Source of the DNA: Zygnema cylindricum
Lineage: Eukaryota > Streptophyta > Zygnematophyceae > Zygnematales > Zygnemataceae
Assembly (NCBI GenBank): GCA_037447655.1
Contig: JBBHKE010001155.1
Span: 455,961-519,960, forward strand
Direction of reading: 5' to 3'
DNA length: 64,000 bases
Shown piece after piece: positions 44,085 through 54,491 of this stretch. Under the pieces are notes generated by a model that ran no database searches, had not been told where the DNA came from, and was given only the letters and a program-made list of their open reading frames with translations. The number at the start of each line of letters is the position of its first letter. Position 1 is the first letter of the stretch. Both the position numbers and the translations under genes were made by a program.

Positions 44085-45194
44085 GGATCCCCTGATCATA
44101 ATCGGGACGGTAAATTACAGAATTCGCGTATTCCACTTTCTTTCGAGAAAGAATCTCTCTCTCCTCTACCAGACACAGCTTCCTCCATTGTGGTTGAAGC
44201 TCTCATCATTCTCGATAATACCATACATGATGCACATCGAGTCAAGGAAAGGCTAAGCATCCTCTCTACCATAATTGATAAGGCCCCCAGGGCCTCTCCC
44301 TTTCCTAATGAGGTTCCCAAAGCCTCTCCCCTTGTTGGCGAGTTCGCTGCAGCCGCCGATTTGAGGGCGTTGCAATTGAACCATAGTCTTTCAGTCATTC
44401 AGCCGGTTACCGCGGATGAGCACCGTGACCTTGATCCTCACATCAGTTTCCTAGACAATTCTCGAATGTCCTTCTCTGTTAACGGTGTTTCTCCTTCTCT
44501 CCTTCTCATGGACACCGGAGCCAAACCCGTGATCCTTGGATCTGGATTTGCGCTCAAGCTTGGTCTGACAGCAGATTAGCTCCAAGCCACGTCTACTCGG
44601 CTTCTTACTTAAGCCGGTACCACGGAGTCGGTGCTTGGAATTACCAAGGACCCGCTTGTCTTTCGGTTTCATAACGGAACCGAGTGTAAGTCCGTAGAGG
44701 TTTCTGTCCGAGCATAGGTCACCAAATCAAACGACTATGAATACTTAGTGGGACAGGATGTTATCTTCCGAGTCGGTGGAGGAGTAGATATGCATGATCA
44801 GACCTTCTCCTGTCGTCCCTCTAATTTTCCCGGCCGCAAAATCCGCCTCCCTCTTGTCTCTGCTTGTAAGCCGTTGCCCACTATGGCACATTTGGCTTCC
44901 GCTCTCCCTGCATTTTCTAGCATCGACCTTCGAGATAGTTTTAGTGAGCCTGGTTTTCTCCTCGACTCGCGTCATCTCTTTGATACCGTTGACACTGAGG
45001 TCTTTCCATACATTTTCCATGTAGTGGATTGCGATACTAATGGGATGTTGAGTTTGCCGGGGGTTCACACATGTACAGGTGGTGATCAAGGGTTCCACAT
45101 GGAGTGCCTCTCTCCTCCATTATCTTTCAACCCGGCTGACCATTGCTGGTGTTCAAGGCCCTCAGCTGTTTTAACCAGCTCCTCCACACGCTAA
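44085..45194 (+). pseudogene. F1 aspartic protease and PHD-finger-like C-terminus
   Basis: Same frame as Gag, interrupted by four stops between 44082 and 44718. The protease is LLLMDTGAKPVILGSGFALK with DTG at 44511-44519 and a second lobe YLVGQDVIFRVGGGVDMHDQ. The last open part (44748-45194) ends in a Cys/His pattern at 45030-45161: Cys, then C-TGG-DQGFHMECLSPPL, then C-W-C. This is like the C-terminal half of a PHD finger (D-x-G-F-H-x2-C-L-x-P-P-L...W-x-C), with some Cys missing. PHD fingers read histone tails. Confidence 0.65.
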
Positions 45195-45403
45195 GGAGCT
45201 GGTGGGGGGGAAATTATTGGGTTCACTTCACTCTAGGAGAGTATTCTTCCCCTTCTTTCTTGGGTCATTTTCACCTTTTTTCCTTCTCATGGTGTATATA
45301 TTTTATTGACTTTTCATATTTATTTCCGTTGTTGTATATGTTTGTGAGCATGACTTTGCTGGTTGTGATGCATTTTGCTTGCTTGCCTCTCATGCACGAC
45401 TGC
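45195..45403 (+). other. F1 3' untranslated segment
   Basis: It begins with a purine-rich GGAGCTGGTGGGGGGGAAA, a possible polypurine tract. It then has ATTATTGGGTTCACTTCACT and CTAGGAGAG, which reappear at 47812-47860 beyond the right LTR. T-rich to the LTR start at 45404. Confidence 0.5.
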
Positions 45404-46599
45404 TGTCATGCCGCATCGTGTCGGTTGCCCGCGCGCACTATATAATCCACGCACGCGCAATAGTTTGCATGCATGCGCGGTGTTTATCACGCGCGCGCAA
45501 TATTTCTCATGCACGCGCGGTATTTCTCACGCGCTCGCAGTATTTCTCACCCACGCGCGGTATTTCTCACGCGCTTGCATTATTTCTCACGCACGCGCGG
45601 TATTTTGCACGCACGCGCGATTTTTTTACATGCACACGCAGTATTCCGCGCGCATGCACAGTTTTGGGCACACGCGCGAGATTTTATGCATCCACGCGCG
45701 ATTTCAAGCATGCACGCACGATTTAATACATGCACGCACAATTTTCGCACGCATATATAAGTTTCGTTCTCACGTGCGATTTAATTTCGATTCATATTTT
45801 TAGGCTTCATTGAATAGTACTAATTTCGTGCGATATGTTTCATTTCGTGCGTAGGTACACGATTTTCGAAGTTGGACGCGAAACATCGTTTGGGCGACGT
45901 GACGCGATTTCAAGTATTTGGTGCTAGACCTTTTATTTCGTGCGATATGGTTCATTTCGTGCGGTATGTTTTGTTTCGTCCGTATGCACGCGATTTTGGG
46001 AGTATCCACGTGAAGTATCTTTTTGATGTGCATCGTGATTTTCGGGCGACGTTTCGATTCACTATCTATTTATTTCAGTGGCAAACCCATGTAGGTTCGC
46101 GCGCACATGTAGTTAGGGAGGGTTTTTACCCTCGGACAGTGGATTTTGTCAAGCGTACGGCAGACGATGTTGGCCGCCTATTTGCCAACATCTTTAGTAT
46201 TTTCATGCATGTAAAGTAGACAAGACGTAGGCTAATTTTGCTTAGGCCTAGTGTAGCTCTTACTTAGCCTAATTCTCAGACTTAGAGAATTTAGCTTTCG
46301 CACAAGAATTTTCTCTGGGCAGCGGAGCTTTTCTCTTGCTCTCTCTCTCTCACCGATTACCCACATGTCTTTCTTCTCCTTGCTAGCTAGTTGTAGAGGC
46401 TAGATAGGTTAAGAATATTTCCCCTTTTATTTCTGCCAACGTTTTTAATCCACACGGCCTAAGGTCACATCCGGAAGGTTTCCCTCCAAACTTGGTCTTT
46501 TGGTGGAAGTGTGGAATTGGAGATCTTGGGGAAGCACATCTAGACCTTGCTGTGCCTTCCTCGGGCAGCTTGACGGTTTGGTTGGGTGTTTGTGTCTTG

Positions 46600-47646
46600 T
46601 GTAGGAATTAATGGTTTAAAGTATTTTCTAGGTCTAAATAGAAACAAAGAAGCCGAGGCAGTCTACCTCTAACTTCTCTCTCCAACTCTCAAACTTGTCG
46701 CAGTCACTGAGAAATTGGAGAGGAAGCTAGAGCCATGGCTACCTAAGCTATCCTCAGGTTTACGGGAAATTTATATTAGTCTACGGATTAATTACTAAAA
46801 GGTATATGCCGGCGGCAGGATTTGATCCTGGTACCTGCCGGCCGACAGCTAGGAGATAGCCGGTAGCCTTAGCCGTTAAGTCTAGTGGTACTGATGCATA
46901 GTATATAGTACGATAATTATTTATATAGATACACGTAGAATAATTCATTTAACTATAACTATTTACGGGACACATAGATATGGAATTGTAAAAGTACGAA
47001 TTGCGGTACGGATATGAAATCAATACCGCGCATTGATTTCGGAAGCGAAACAAATACCGCGCATGTATTTATTACGGCTACGATCAAAAACGAGTTTAAT
47101 CGGACGGCCGGAAATTGCGCCGAGATCGCGGAAGGAGAATTCGGCGGTTTGTGGGCAGCGCCACATCGGATGACACGTGGCGATGTAACATTGGAGCGCG
47201 GCATCTCCGAGGATTTAAGGAGCGAATCCGGATACTCCACGTGTGGACATTTAGGCCATATCGTACAATATCCGTACATAAAGTACACCGGCAGTTGTAC
47301 TTTTACGTACGGAACTGAAATCTGATTGGTTCCGTACATCAGTAGATAGAGTCTGTGAGAGGGATAGGACTTAGAAAAATTAGAAGATAGGACCCTCTCT
47401 CCCAGAGAGCTTCTGTACAAAAGGTCAACTTTGACCCTCCATAACTTACTGCTCAGGGGAGCAAATTCAGAGATTCTTTTTGCTATCGACTCAGGGGAGT
47501 CTTGTCTTCACAGGGGTGAAGTTGGTTAGCGTTTTTGTCTGCCAGGGTGGCAGTTATTTTTGCTTAAACACAAAGGGGTCAGGATTATCCTAGAGGCTTC
47601 TTGGAAGCTGTCCACTCTGAGGACTTATGGAGGTCTCAGTGTTACA
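46600..47646 (+). mobile_element. A2: solo LTR of family A
   Basis: A 1047-bp A-family LTR (TGTAGGAATTAATGG to GTGTTACA) with target-site duplication TCTTG at 46595-46599 and 47647-47651 and no internal region. It arose by LTR-LTR recombination after a full insertion. It holds the clearest hairpin set: GGTCAACTTTGACC (47423-47436), TGCTCAGGGGAGCA (47450-47463), GACTCAGGGGAGTC (47488-47501), CTTCACAGGGGTGAAG (47506-47521) and CTGCCAGGGTGGCAG (47539-47553). The tRNA-like unit is at 46818-46884 on the minus strand. Confidence 0.95.
47450..47553 (+). promoter_or_regulatory. Leader hairpin cluster, family A reference copy
   Basis: Four perfect short inverted repeats in a row, about 10-25 bases apart, each with a loop built around AGGG: TGCTC/GAGCA, GACTC/GAGTC, CTTCAC/GTGAAG and CTGCCA/TGGCAG. 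They lie 30-130 bases downstream of the TATA-like box, in the transcribed R/U5 part. C1, E1 and H1 have equivalents with changed but still paired stems, which points to RNA structure. Confidence 0.75.
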
Positions 47647-47811
47647 TCTTGTTTGTATTTCGGTTGGCTTGAAAGGAGTGTATTTTTGATCGGATTTGGA
47701 TTTTCCCTTGTTTCGGTTGGAATATTTCTTGCTTTGTTGTCGTAACAGGATAACTCTTGCACGGAATGTGATAAAGACCAGAGAGCCTAGTGGCAACCTC
47801 CTGGCTTAGCA

Positions 47812-47859
47812 GAATTATTGGGTTCACTTCACTCTAGGGGAGTATTCTACCCCTTCTTC
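47812..47859 (+). other. Displaced F1-like fragment
   Basis: GAATTATTGGGTTCACTTC, then CTCTAGGGGAG and TATTCTACCCC, matching F1 45209-45260 (upstream of its right LTR). It sits between the F1 right LTR end and D2, where simple insertion would predict target sequence. Confidence 0.6.
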
Positions 47860-50146
47860 CAAATCGGTAGAAACCACTCCTTATGAGATCTCGACAGGTA
47901 GAAAACCGGATGTCAGTCATTTCAAAGTCTTTGGAAGTAAATGCTTTATTTTGGATACGTTTATTGATAGATGGAAAATAATATCTAAGGGATTGACGGG
48001 CATTCTGTTAGGATATGATTATCAGTCTAAAGGTTATGTAGTATTTGATTTTTAGAGACAGAAAATCATTGTAGGAAGGAACATTGTTGTGAAAGATGAA
48101 CTAGCCTCGAAAGACTTATTTAAAATGAGAGAGCAGCAGAAGCAGCAAAAAATACAGGAATATGTCATTTTACATAGCATCCATAATATTGTCCCACAGG
48201 TTGAAAATTCACCAGTGGTACCACCGCAGTCGGAACATAATCGGGTTCCAAAACAAGTTCGTTTCGAAAGGCAATAACAGCAGTCACTTTCTACCGATCG
48301 CAACCAGCGCAACAAGCGCAACGCACGGAATCCGACAATTTCAGCCTCAGAATTTCCGAGGGGAAGAAGATCCAGTAGCCGCCTGCAAGCAAGTTCTCAC
48401 TTTGCCTACTCGGCAACCTCAGGGGAGCCTCTGACCATCCGAGAAGCCTTCTCATCACCGGAGCGAATCAGTAGATCGAGGCGGCAAACGATGAAATGAA
48501 GTCGATCATGGAGGCTCAGACATGGGAGCTTCTGGACCTTCCTCCGGATCAAAAAGCGATCGGCAACAAATGGGTATTCAAGGTGAAGTTAAATCTAGAT
48601 AATACTATTGAACAATATAAGGCTAGACTTGTGGCAAAAGGATATAATCAAAAGGGAGGAATTGATTTTGAATAATCTTTTTCTCTGGTTGAAAGATTTC
48701 CGACAGTTATGATTTTGCTATCTCTTCTTGCTATAAAGGATATGGAAATACATCAGATGGATGTAAAGACGGCCTTTTTGAAAGGAGAACTTGAAGAGAC
48801 CATTTATATATAGCAGCGTGAAATGTATGCAGAACTAGGAAAATATCACTTAGTATGTAACCTGCTAAAATTTCTGTACGGACTAAAACAAGCCCCAATG
48901 AAATTGAATTTATAACTTGATGAATTCTTAACTAGCCTAGGATTTAAAAGGATAAGCTCTAATCACTCTGTCTATGTTTTAAAAGGAGAGAACGGTGTAT
49001 GTATATGATTTACTATTAGTTAGCAAATCAATGGTAGAAATTAACAAAATTAAATTTGCTTTAAACTTAGGGTTCGAGATGAAAGACCTCGGTGAGGCAA
49101 AATACATATTTTGGGCATCCAGGTAGAGAGGGACAGGAAAAACAGATTTATAAAATTGACTCAAAAGGAGGCTATTGGGAACATGTTAGATGAATATCGA
49201 ATGCGGGGGGCAAAAAGATGTGTAACACCAATGGAGTTTCGGCATTAGTTAGAAAGGGAACAAACACAACCAGGTATTATTGTCAGTGAAACTTTTGAGT
49301 CAGGGGAGAATAATCGTATGGCTCTGATACATTACAGACAGATAGTGGGAAGTCTAATATATTTCATGAACTATACCCGTCTGGACATCACTGCAGCAGT
49401 TGGGGTACTGAGCAGAAGTCTAGAAAATCCAAAGAAATCAGACCGTGATGCTGCAAAAATATTTTTAAGATACTTGGCAGTAACCAAAGACCTGAAACTC
49501 ACACTAGGTGGAGGAGAAGTGAAGCTGCAAACATGGAGTGATGCGAGCTATGGCGATATGCCAAGCTGAAAGTCCACCACGGGATTCGATCTGCAAATTG
49601 GGAAGAGGACTTGTTGTTAGAGCAGCAAACTTCAAAAGGTCACGGCACAATCAAAGATGGAGACAGAATATATGGCACCAATCTCGGCCCTCAAAGAACT
49701 CTTATGGGTGAAATCGATAATGCAAGAACTGGGATACATGCAGGTTGGTCCATAAGTGATCTGGTGTGATAACCAGGCTGCCATTGCTATTGCTTCTAAC
49801 CTGAGTCACCACTTCAAAAGCAAGCACATAGATGTAATATTACATTATGTAAGAGAAAAAGTCTTCTCTAGAGTGATTAAATTATGTTATTTTCCAAATG
49901 CTAAAATGATTGCAGATATGCTCACTAAAGCTCTTCCTGCTTTTAAGTTGAAGTATTGTAGGGTCAGTGGGATTAAGTGAATAGCTGAGTTGCTGCATTA
50001 CTATATTGCCATGCTGCGCTAGTCCGACAACGAGGATATAGTGGGACTACGTGACTTGCTAAAATTGCTACGTTGTTATGCTGCGATGTTGCGCTAGTTC
50101 AACATCGTAGCTGCGCTGGCATAATGAGTCTAAAGCTTTAGGGGAG
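47860..50146 (+). pseudogene. D2: copia integrase end, RT and RNase H, heavily broken
   Basis: It starts inside integrase (RKPDVSHFKVFGSKCFILD, then GYDYQSKGYVVFDF and a stop). RT follows with many frame changes: [54 protein letters not shown] and FLYGLKQAP. The YVDD site near 49005 is damaged. RNase H is better preserved: 49318-49569 (TWSDASYGDM) and 49756-49980 (WCDNQAAIAIASNLSHHFKS, MIADMLTKALP). It is related to D1 and B2. Confidence 0.85.
50132..50146 (+). other. D2 polypurine tract
   Basis: Ends in TTTAGGGGAG immediately before an LTR start TGTTGGTTTTTG at 50147. Confidence 0.75.
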
Positions 50147-51067
50147 TGTTGGTTTTTGAAAGCTAAAGTCTCACCAAATTTATACAATGGTGGGAAAATA
50201 GATGTATAGGGACACGCGTTGTCACTTGAAGCATAATGAAAGTTTTAATGGTACCGACACCAGCATTGGAACAGCGCAGCTGCAACGCAGATGGAACAAG
50301 CGCAGCAACGGTTATGTTTGATATAGTCCGTACGGACGAACATAGCCTGCGACGCAACAAGACAATGCAACTACAGATATCTTGGTAAAAGACAATGCAG
50401 TTGCTACACAACAAGACAAACGCAACTGCGGCTATATTTGGTATGGGACAACGCAACTGCTACGAAGCTGTAGATATTTGAATGTGATCAAGAATTGGAC
50501 TGCGCTGCTACGGTTGAACAGAATCGAGTCAACGAACGAGAATCACTGATGACTTACTGACAGATGTTTTCACAACAACTGAGTGGATATATCCGGACAA
50601 ATGTTACTAGCTGGAGGCTAGTATTTGTACAACCACTTATTACACATTCTCAGTAATATTGATTGTACAGTGGTAAATTAGTATTAGTGTGATTAGGATT
50701 AATTAGATCTCAGTGGTAGTTTTGTGTTTTGGATATATCTTTTAGGAACACCTGTGTCGGCGGTACATCATTATATAAAAGGACAACTAAGATTAGATAC
50801 TCTCTAAGAGTAAAAGAGTTAGGACTTAGAATGTTTTTGTATCCAGACTTCCAGACTGTGTAATCTGCAAACTGTTTTTTGGGGAACTTCTGAGTTGTAT
50901 ATCTTGGTGTATGTTGGATCAATTGAGCTAAAACTTTGGGAGTTGTCAGACTTTGTGATACACTATATTGTGGTATATCTTGAAGCAGTTTGACCTTTGT
51001 GTCAACCTTATTGAGCTGTAAAAGACAGCTGTCTGATACGATTCTTGGTAAGCTTCTGTGGTGGATT
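50147..51067 (+). repeat. LTR shared by D2 (3') and B2 (5'), plus leader
   Basis: It begins TGTTGGTTTTTGAAAGC after the D2 polypurine tract and is followed by the B2 gag ATG at 51068. One LTR therefore ends one element and begins another. Within 50270-50470 lie several AACGCAACTGC-type repeats. The exact LTR end and the primer site are not recognised. Confidence 0.6.
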
Positions 51068-51535
51068 ATGTCTACTTCTTCTACTACTGCTGATGCTCCA
51101 CCTGCTCCTGTGGTCGTAGAACAACATGGGTCACCGCTTACCTCAATACAACAGGTCACGAATCCACCTTCAAAGATCGCGGTGTTTAATGGCCAAAAAT
51201 ATATATATTGGGCAGATTTGACTAAGTCTTACCTTAAGCAAGTGAGATTGAATGATGTGATTTCCGGTGTTTTTCCGGATATGGATCCAAATTTTGAAAA
51301 GAAAAATGAGGATGCATTGCATGTTTTTAAGCTACTCTTGAACAAGTATATAAACATGACATATATAAATATCTCTAAAGCATCTGATATATGGAAGGCA
51401 TTGCAGGAGTCTTATGTCTTAGCAATTGAGCAGAATGAGGTTATAACTGCTGGGGAAATTTGAGATTATAAGTATTCCGGGGGTGATATGAACTCCTACA
51501 ATAATGGCTAAAAGAATTTTTTGTCGAAAAATAAA
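51068..51535 (+). pseudogene. B2 Gag, N-terminal part
   Basis: From ATG 51068: a Ser/Thr/Pro-rich start, then IAVFNGQKYIYWADLTKSYL and LNDVISGVFPDMDPNFEKKN, WKALQESYVLAIEQNEVITA and a stop at 51461-51463. More Gag in frame fragments reaches the K1 insertion. Same family as B1 18153 onward, but better preserved. Confidence 0.8.
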
Positions 51536-51540
51536 TGTTC
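51536..51540. other. Target-site duplication of K1, left copy (TGTTC)
   Basis: TGTTC before the K1 LTR and again at 55548-55552 after it. The flanking B2 sequence becomes continuous with B1 when K1 is ignored. Confidence 0.88.
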
Positions 51541-52592
51541 TGTTGGTTTTTCGAAACCTTTAGTCCTCTCTATTTCTCATTGTTATGTTGCCATGACGCG
51601 CCGGTCACACCGCAGCCATAGCAACATGTATGGAAAAGACATTGTGCTGCCATGATGCGCTAGTCACATCGCAGTCATAGCAGCTTGTGTACTAGGTACT
51701 AAGAGTACTGAACGTACAGAATTGGACTTCAAGTGACGCAAAGAAAAATAGACGAAAGTGTTGAATGTGTTGGAGAAATGGACGGCGGATCGCGAAGCGA
51801 TCCGATGATTAATACTGGAAATGATTTAAATTATACGTCCGCCGTACGAAACATAATGCGGCGATCAATATGTGATGAATTGGACGCCACCGGAGTGACC
51901 GACGCAAGCGCCGTCAGTTTGGTGAGGGACGCGAAATCGCGTCCATCACATGATATTTATTTTGGACGGTCCTGATTTGTTTGACGAAATTCGTAAGACG
52001 TGTAAATATTTAACAATATTTTGTCATGTGTATTAATTATTAGTGTAGATCTCACGTACACTCATATTAATAAAGGTAGTTGATTTATTACGTACGGCTG
52101 GTATACCTCCGTACAGCTAGTAGTAAGCTGTAGTGTATATTTGTAGGACTTAGTCAAATCTAGACTTAAGAACTTCTTGGAAAGAAATTGTGTTACTTCT
52201 TTTTGGGAATTTCATCTGAGAATTGATCTCAGGTCTATTTGCAAAATTATGTGATATTTTTCATGTGTGTTCCTCCTTTTATTGGAAATATTGTGGCAAA
52301 TTTGCAGACGTATTATGTGCCTTATTTGCTTGGGTTTCATTGTGAAGTTGGTCATATTTAAAAATGTTATGGTAGGCTGACTTTCTGCAACTTTGACTGG
52401 GTGTTGCCATTATTCGGTTTGGTATTGTTATATGAAAATTAGTGGGCATAATTAGTGGCCTAGGAACTATCTGGTTGAGTAGTTTTAGCTTGGTTTGGTT
52501 ATTCTGTAGAATTCTGAGTGGAATCAAAGGAGGCTATTTCGGGGTAGTCTGTGGTGCTTCCGAGGGTACATTCATGGCTTACATGAACAAGA
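51541..52592 (+). repeat. K1 5' LTR
   Basis: TGTTGGTTTTTCG to ATGAACAAGA (the expected CA end is GA). It contains two tandem hairpins of GTTGCCATGACGCG/CGCAGCCATAGCAAC type at about 51589-51693. Two more perfect ones are GGATCGCGAAGCGATCC (51787-51803) and GGACGCGAAATCGCGTCC (51927-51944). Confidence 0.88.
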
Positions 52593-52605
52593 GGTTATGG
52601 GCCCA
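52593..52605 (+). promoter_or_regulatory. K1 primer-binding site with ATG
   Basis: GGTTATGGGCCCA, the same half-tRNA-Met site as A1 and C1. The ATG at 52597 is in the same frame as the Gag start PIFDGSKYYYW at 52642. A small local duplication between them introduces a stop. Confidence 0.8.
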
Positions 52606-53350
52606 CGCCCTTGGCTACCCATATTGGATGAATCAATCTAACCCATATTTGATGGATCTAAATATTACTATTGGAGGAGTATTATGGAGAGCTACTTCAA
52701 GTCGAGGAAGTTAATGGATGTGGTGGAGGGGACATGTGGTGAATCATGGATTCGATGGGAGGAGAAGAACAATGATTGTTTGCTGACTATCAAGCTATCC
52801 TTGAACGAGGAACTTGTAATGACTTACCTTGGTTTAGAAAGTGCAGCTGAATTATGGAAGTGTTTAGAACGTGAATATCGAAAAGACTTCTATGTATCAC
52901 TGGATGAGTAATGTTACAAACATGATTGAGTATAAGTATGATGGAGGTAGTATATTGAATTATTGTATTGGGATACAAATACTATTTGCAGAAAATAATA
53001 TTGTAGGAGGGAACTTCACAAATACTCAAAAGGTTTTCTTGTTAATGAAAGGATTACCGAAGGAATATAGGTGTTTTTTAGATAGATTAAAACAAGTTGA
53101 TAAAAAGGATTGGAACTTACCTTTAGCAATCAGGTGTGTCTTAGAGGAAGAGGCTAATAACAAGGCTCTAAAGAATAGGGGGAATTTTCAAGATATTAGT
53201 TCACAGTTCCAGAGAAATAAGAAAAGTTGTAAGGGAGAAAACTGTTTTTACTGTAATGATGTAGGGCATACTTTTAGGGTATGTCCGCTATATAAAAGTG
53301 CATGTGTCACAGGAACTTTCACGAATGGATGGGATGACAATCGAAATTGA
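52597..53350 (+). pseudogene. K1 Gag with zinc knuckle
   Basis: Frames 52684-52911 and 52871-53350 together cover Gag: MESYFKSRKLMDVVEGTCGE, LLTIKLSLNEELVMTYLGLE, LMKGLPKEYRCFLDRLKQ and the knuckle CFYCNDVGHTFRVC (CX2CX4HX4C, near 53243-53284). One frame change lies near 52900. Downstream, 53351-54030 is acidic, broken and without domains. Confidence 0.8.
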
Positions 53351-54029
53351 CCCCTAAACAAATGGTTACACTCGTCAAGAATTTGTAAACTTTATGATTG
53401 TTACCTTCGAGATGGAACATAGGAAGGAAAAAGAGAAAATGTTGTCACCGAAATGGAGGAGAAAGAGGTACGCGACAAGGTTTTTTTCAATTTGCCAAAT
53501 GATGACAGGAGTGATGAAGATGTGCAAGAGGAAGAGGCACAAGAATATTAGGACGAAGGAAGGGATTTAGAAGTTGAAATGAATATAATTTACAAGGAGA
53601 TTAATAACGGAGAAGGAGAGAGAAAAGGTTCAAAATTGGAGTAAGTGAAGAGGGTTATCATACGGAAGAAGAAAACAAAATTGAGAAAATTGGAAACACA
53701 TCAAAATTCACCAAGAAAATGAAAAAAATAAGTAGGATTCAAAGGATGAACCGTAAACAAAAACGTGTGCCAAAAGTGGTCAAAAAAAAACGGTGTGGAA
53801 AATAATGGAGGGGATTACCTTTAACACTCGTAAATATTTGTGGAAATTCTTAATTTTCCACTTAGTTTTGAAATTAGCTGGAGATGAAAGTTTTATTTTT
53901 GAAGACCTAGAAAGAGGTAGCGGAAGCAATGGTGTGGTTAGGAAGGATGCATTTTGGAAAGAGATGGCAGCAGAAAGCTCGAGCAGTCTTGACATCAGCA
54001 GTAGTAGTGGAGACGTTAGACACATTTTT

Positions 54030-54160
54030 GCGGCGTTGCTATGTTGATATGCTGCTATGCGGCTTTGCAATGTTGTTATGGTGCTATGCGCTATTGCTAT
54101 GCTGCTATGCAGTGTTGCTATGCTGTTATGCTGCTACGCGGCGTTGCTATGCTGCCTTTA
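54030..54160. repeat. TGCTATGC minisatellite in K1
   Basis: Repeated GCTGCTATGC and TTGCTATGCT words over about 130 bases, producing Cys/Tyr/Ala-rich artefact ORFs. It lies in the 3' untranslated part of K1. A second LTR-like start (GGGGGAG then TGTTAGTTTTT) at about 54231-54241 follows it, 250 bases before the real 3' LTR. Confidence 0.8.
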
Positions 54161-54491
54161 TCTGACATCGTAATCAAAGCAACCACTCTGCTCATATTTT
54201 ACTCTGGGTGCACGCAACTAAATTTTCGGGGGAGTGTTAGTTTTTTTGGAAAATGAGTTTCGTGCGTACGCGACATTTTGTGCGTGTACAATGTTTGGTG
54301 AGTACATTACGCGGTTTAAAATTGTTATGCTATCTAGATTTACAATGGAGGTTCGAATGGATATGCGAATTGGGGGAGTAATGATACTAACTGTTTTGGG
54401 ATGTACGTAATTATTTGAGTGACAGTTAACAAAAGGGAATAAGGGAGGAATGTGGACTCAGTGGCTAAGAGAGTCTAAAGGTTTGGGGAAG

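Larger units (their letters stand above)
39434..47811 (+). mobile_element. F1: LTR element encoding Gag, protease and a PHD-like tail, no RT seen
   Basis: Two direct repeats (39434-40804 and 45404-47811, the latter interrupted by solo LTR A2) bound one long frame with Gag, twin zinc knuckles, an aspartic protease and a Cys/His-rich C-terminus. No reverse transcriptase or integrase is recognisable, so F1 would depend on another element. It is related along its length to G1. The protease (DTGA) and Gag look more Ty3-like than copia-like, but without RT the superfamily is open. It interrupts D1 at 39433. Confidence 0.75.
45404..47811 (+). repeat. F1 right LTR, interrupted by solo LTR A2
   Basis: TGTCATGCCGCATCG to GGCTTAGCA. 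It matches 39434-40804 along its length except for the 1052-bp insertion (A2 plus one TCTTG) at 46600-47651. The CpG minisatellite copy is at 45455-45760. Confidence 0.82.

Noticed and set aside
54041-54256. Cys-rich small secreted protein
   Set aside because: The Cys/Tyr/Ala pattern comes from the TGCTATGC minisatellite in the K1 3' untranslated region.
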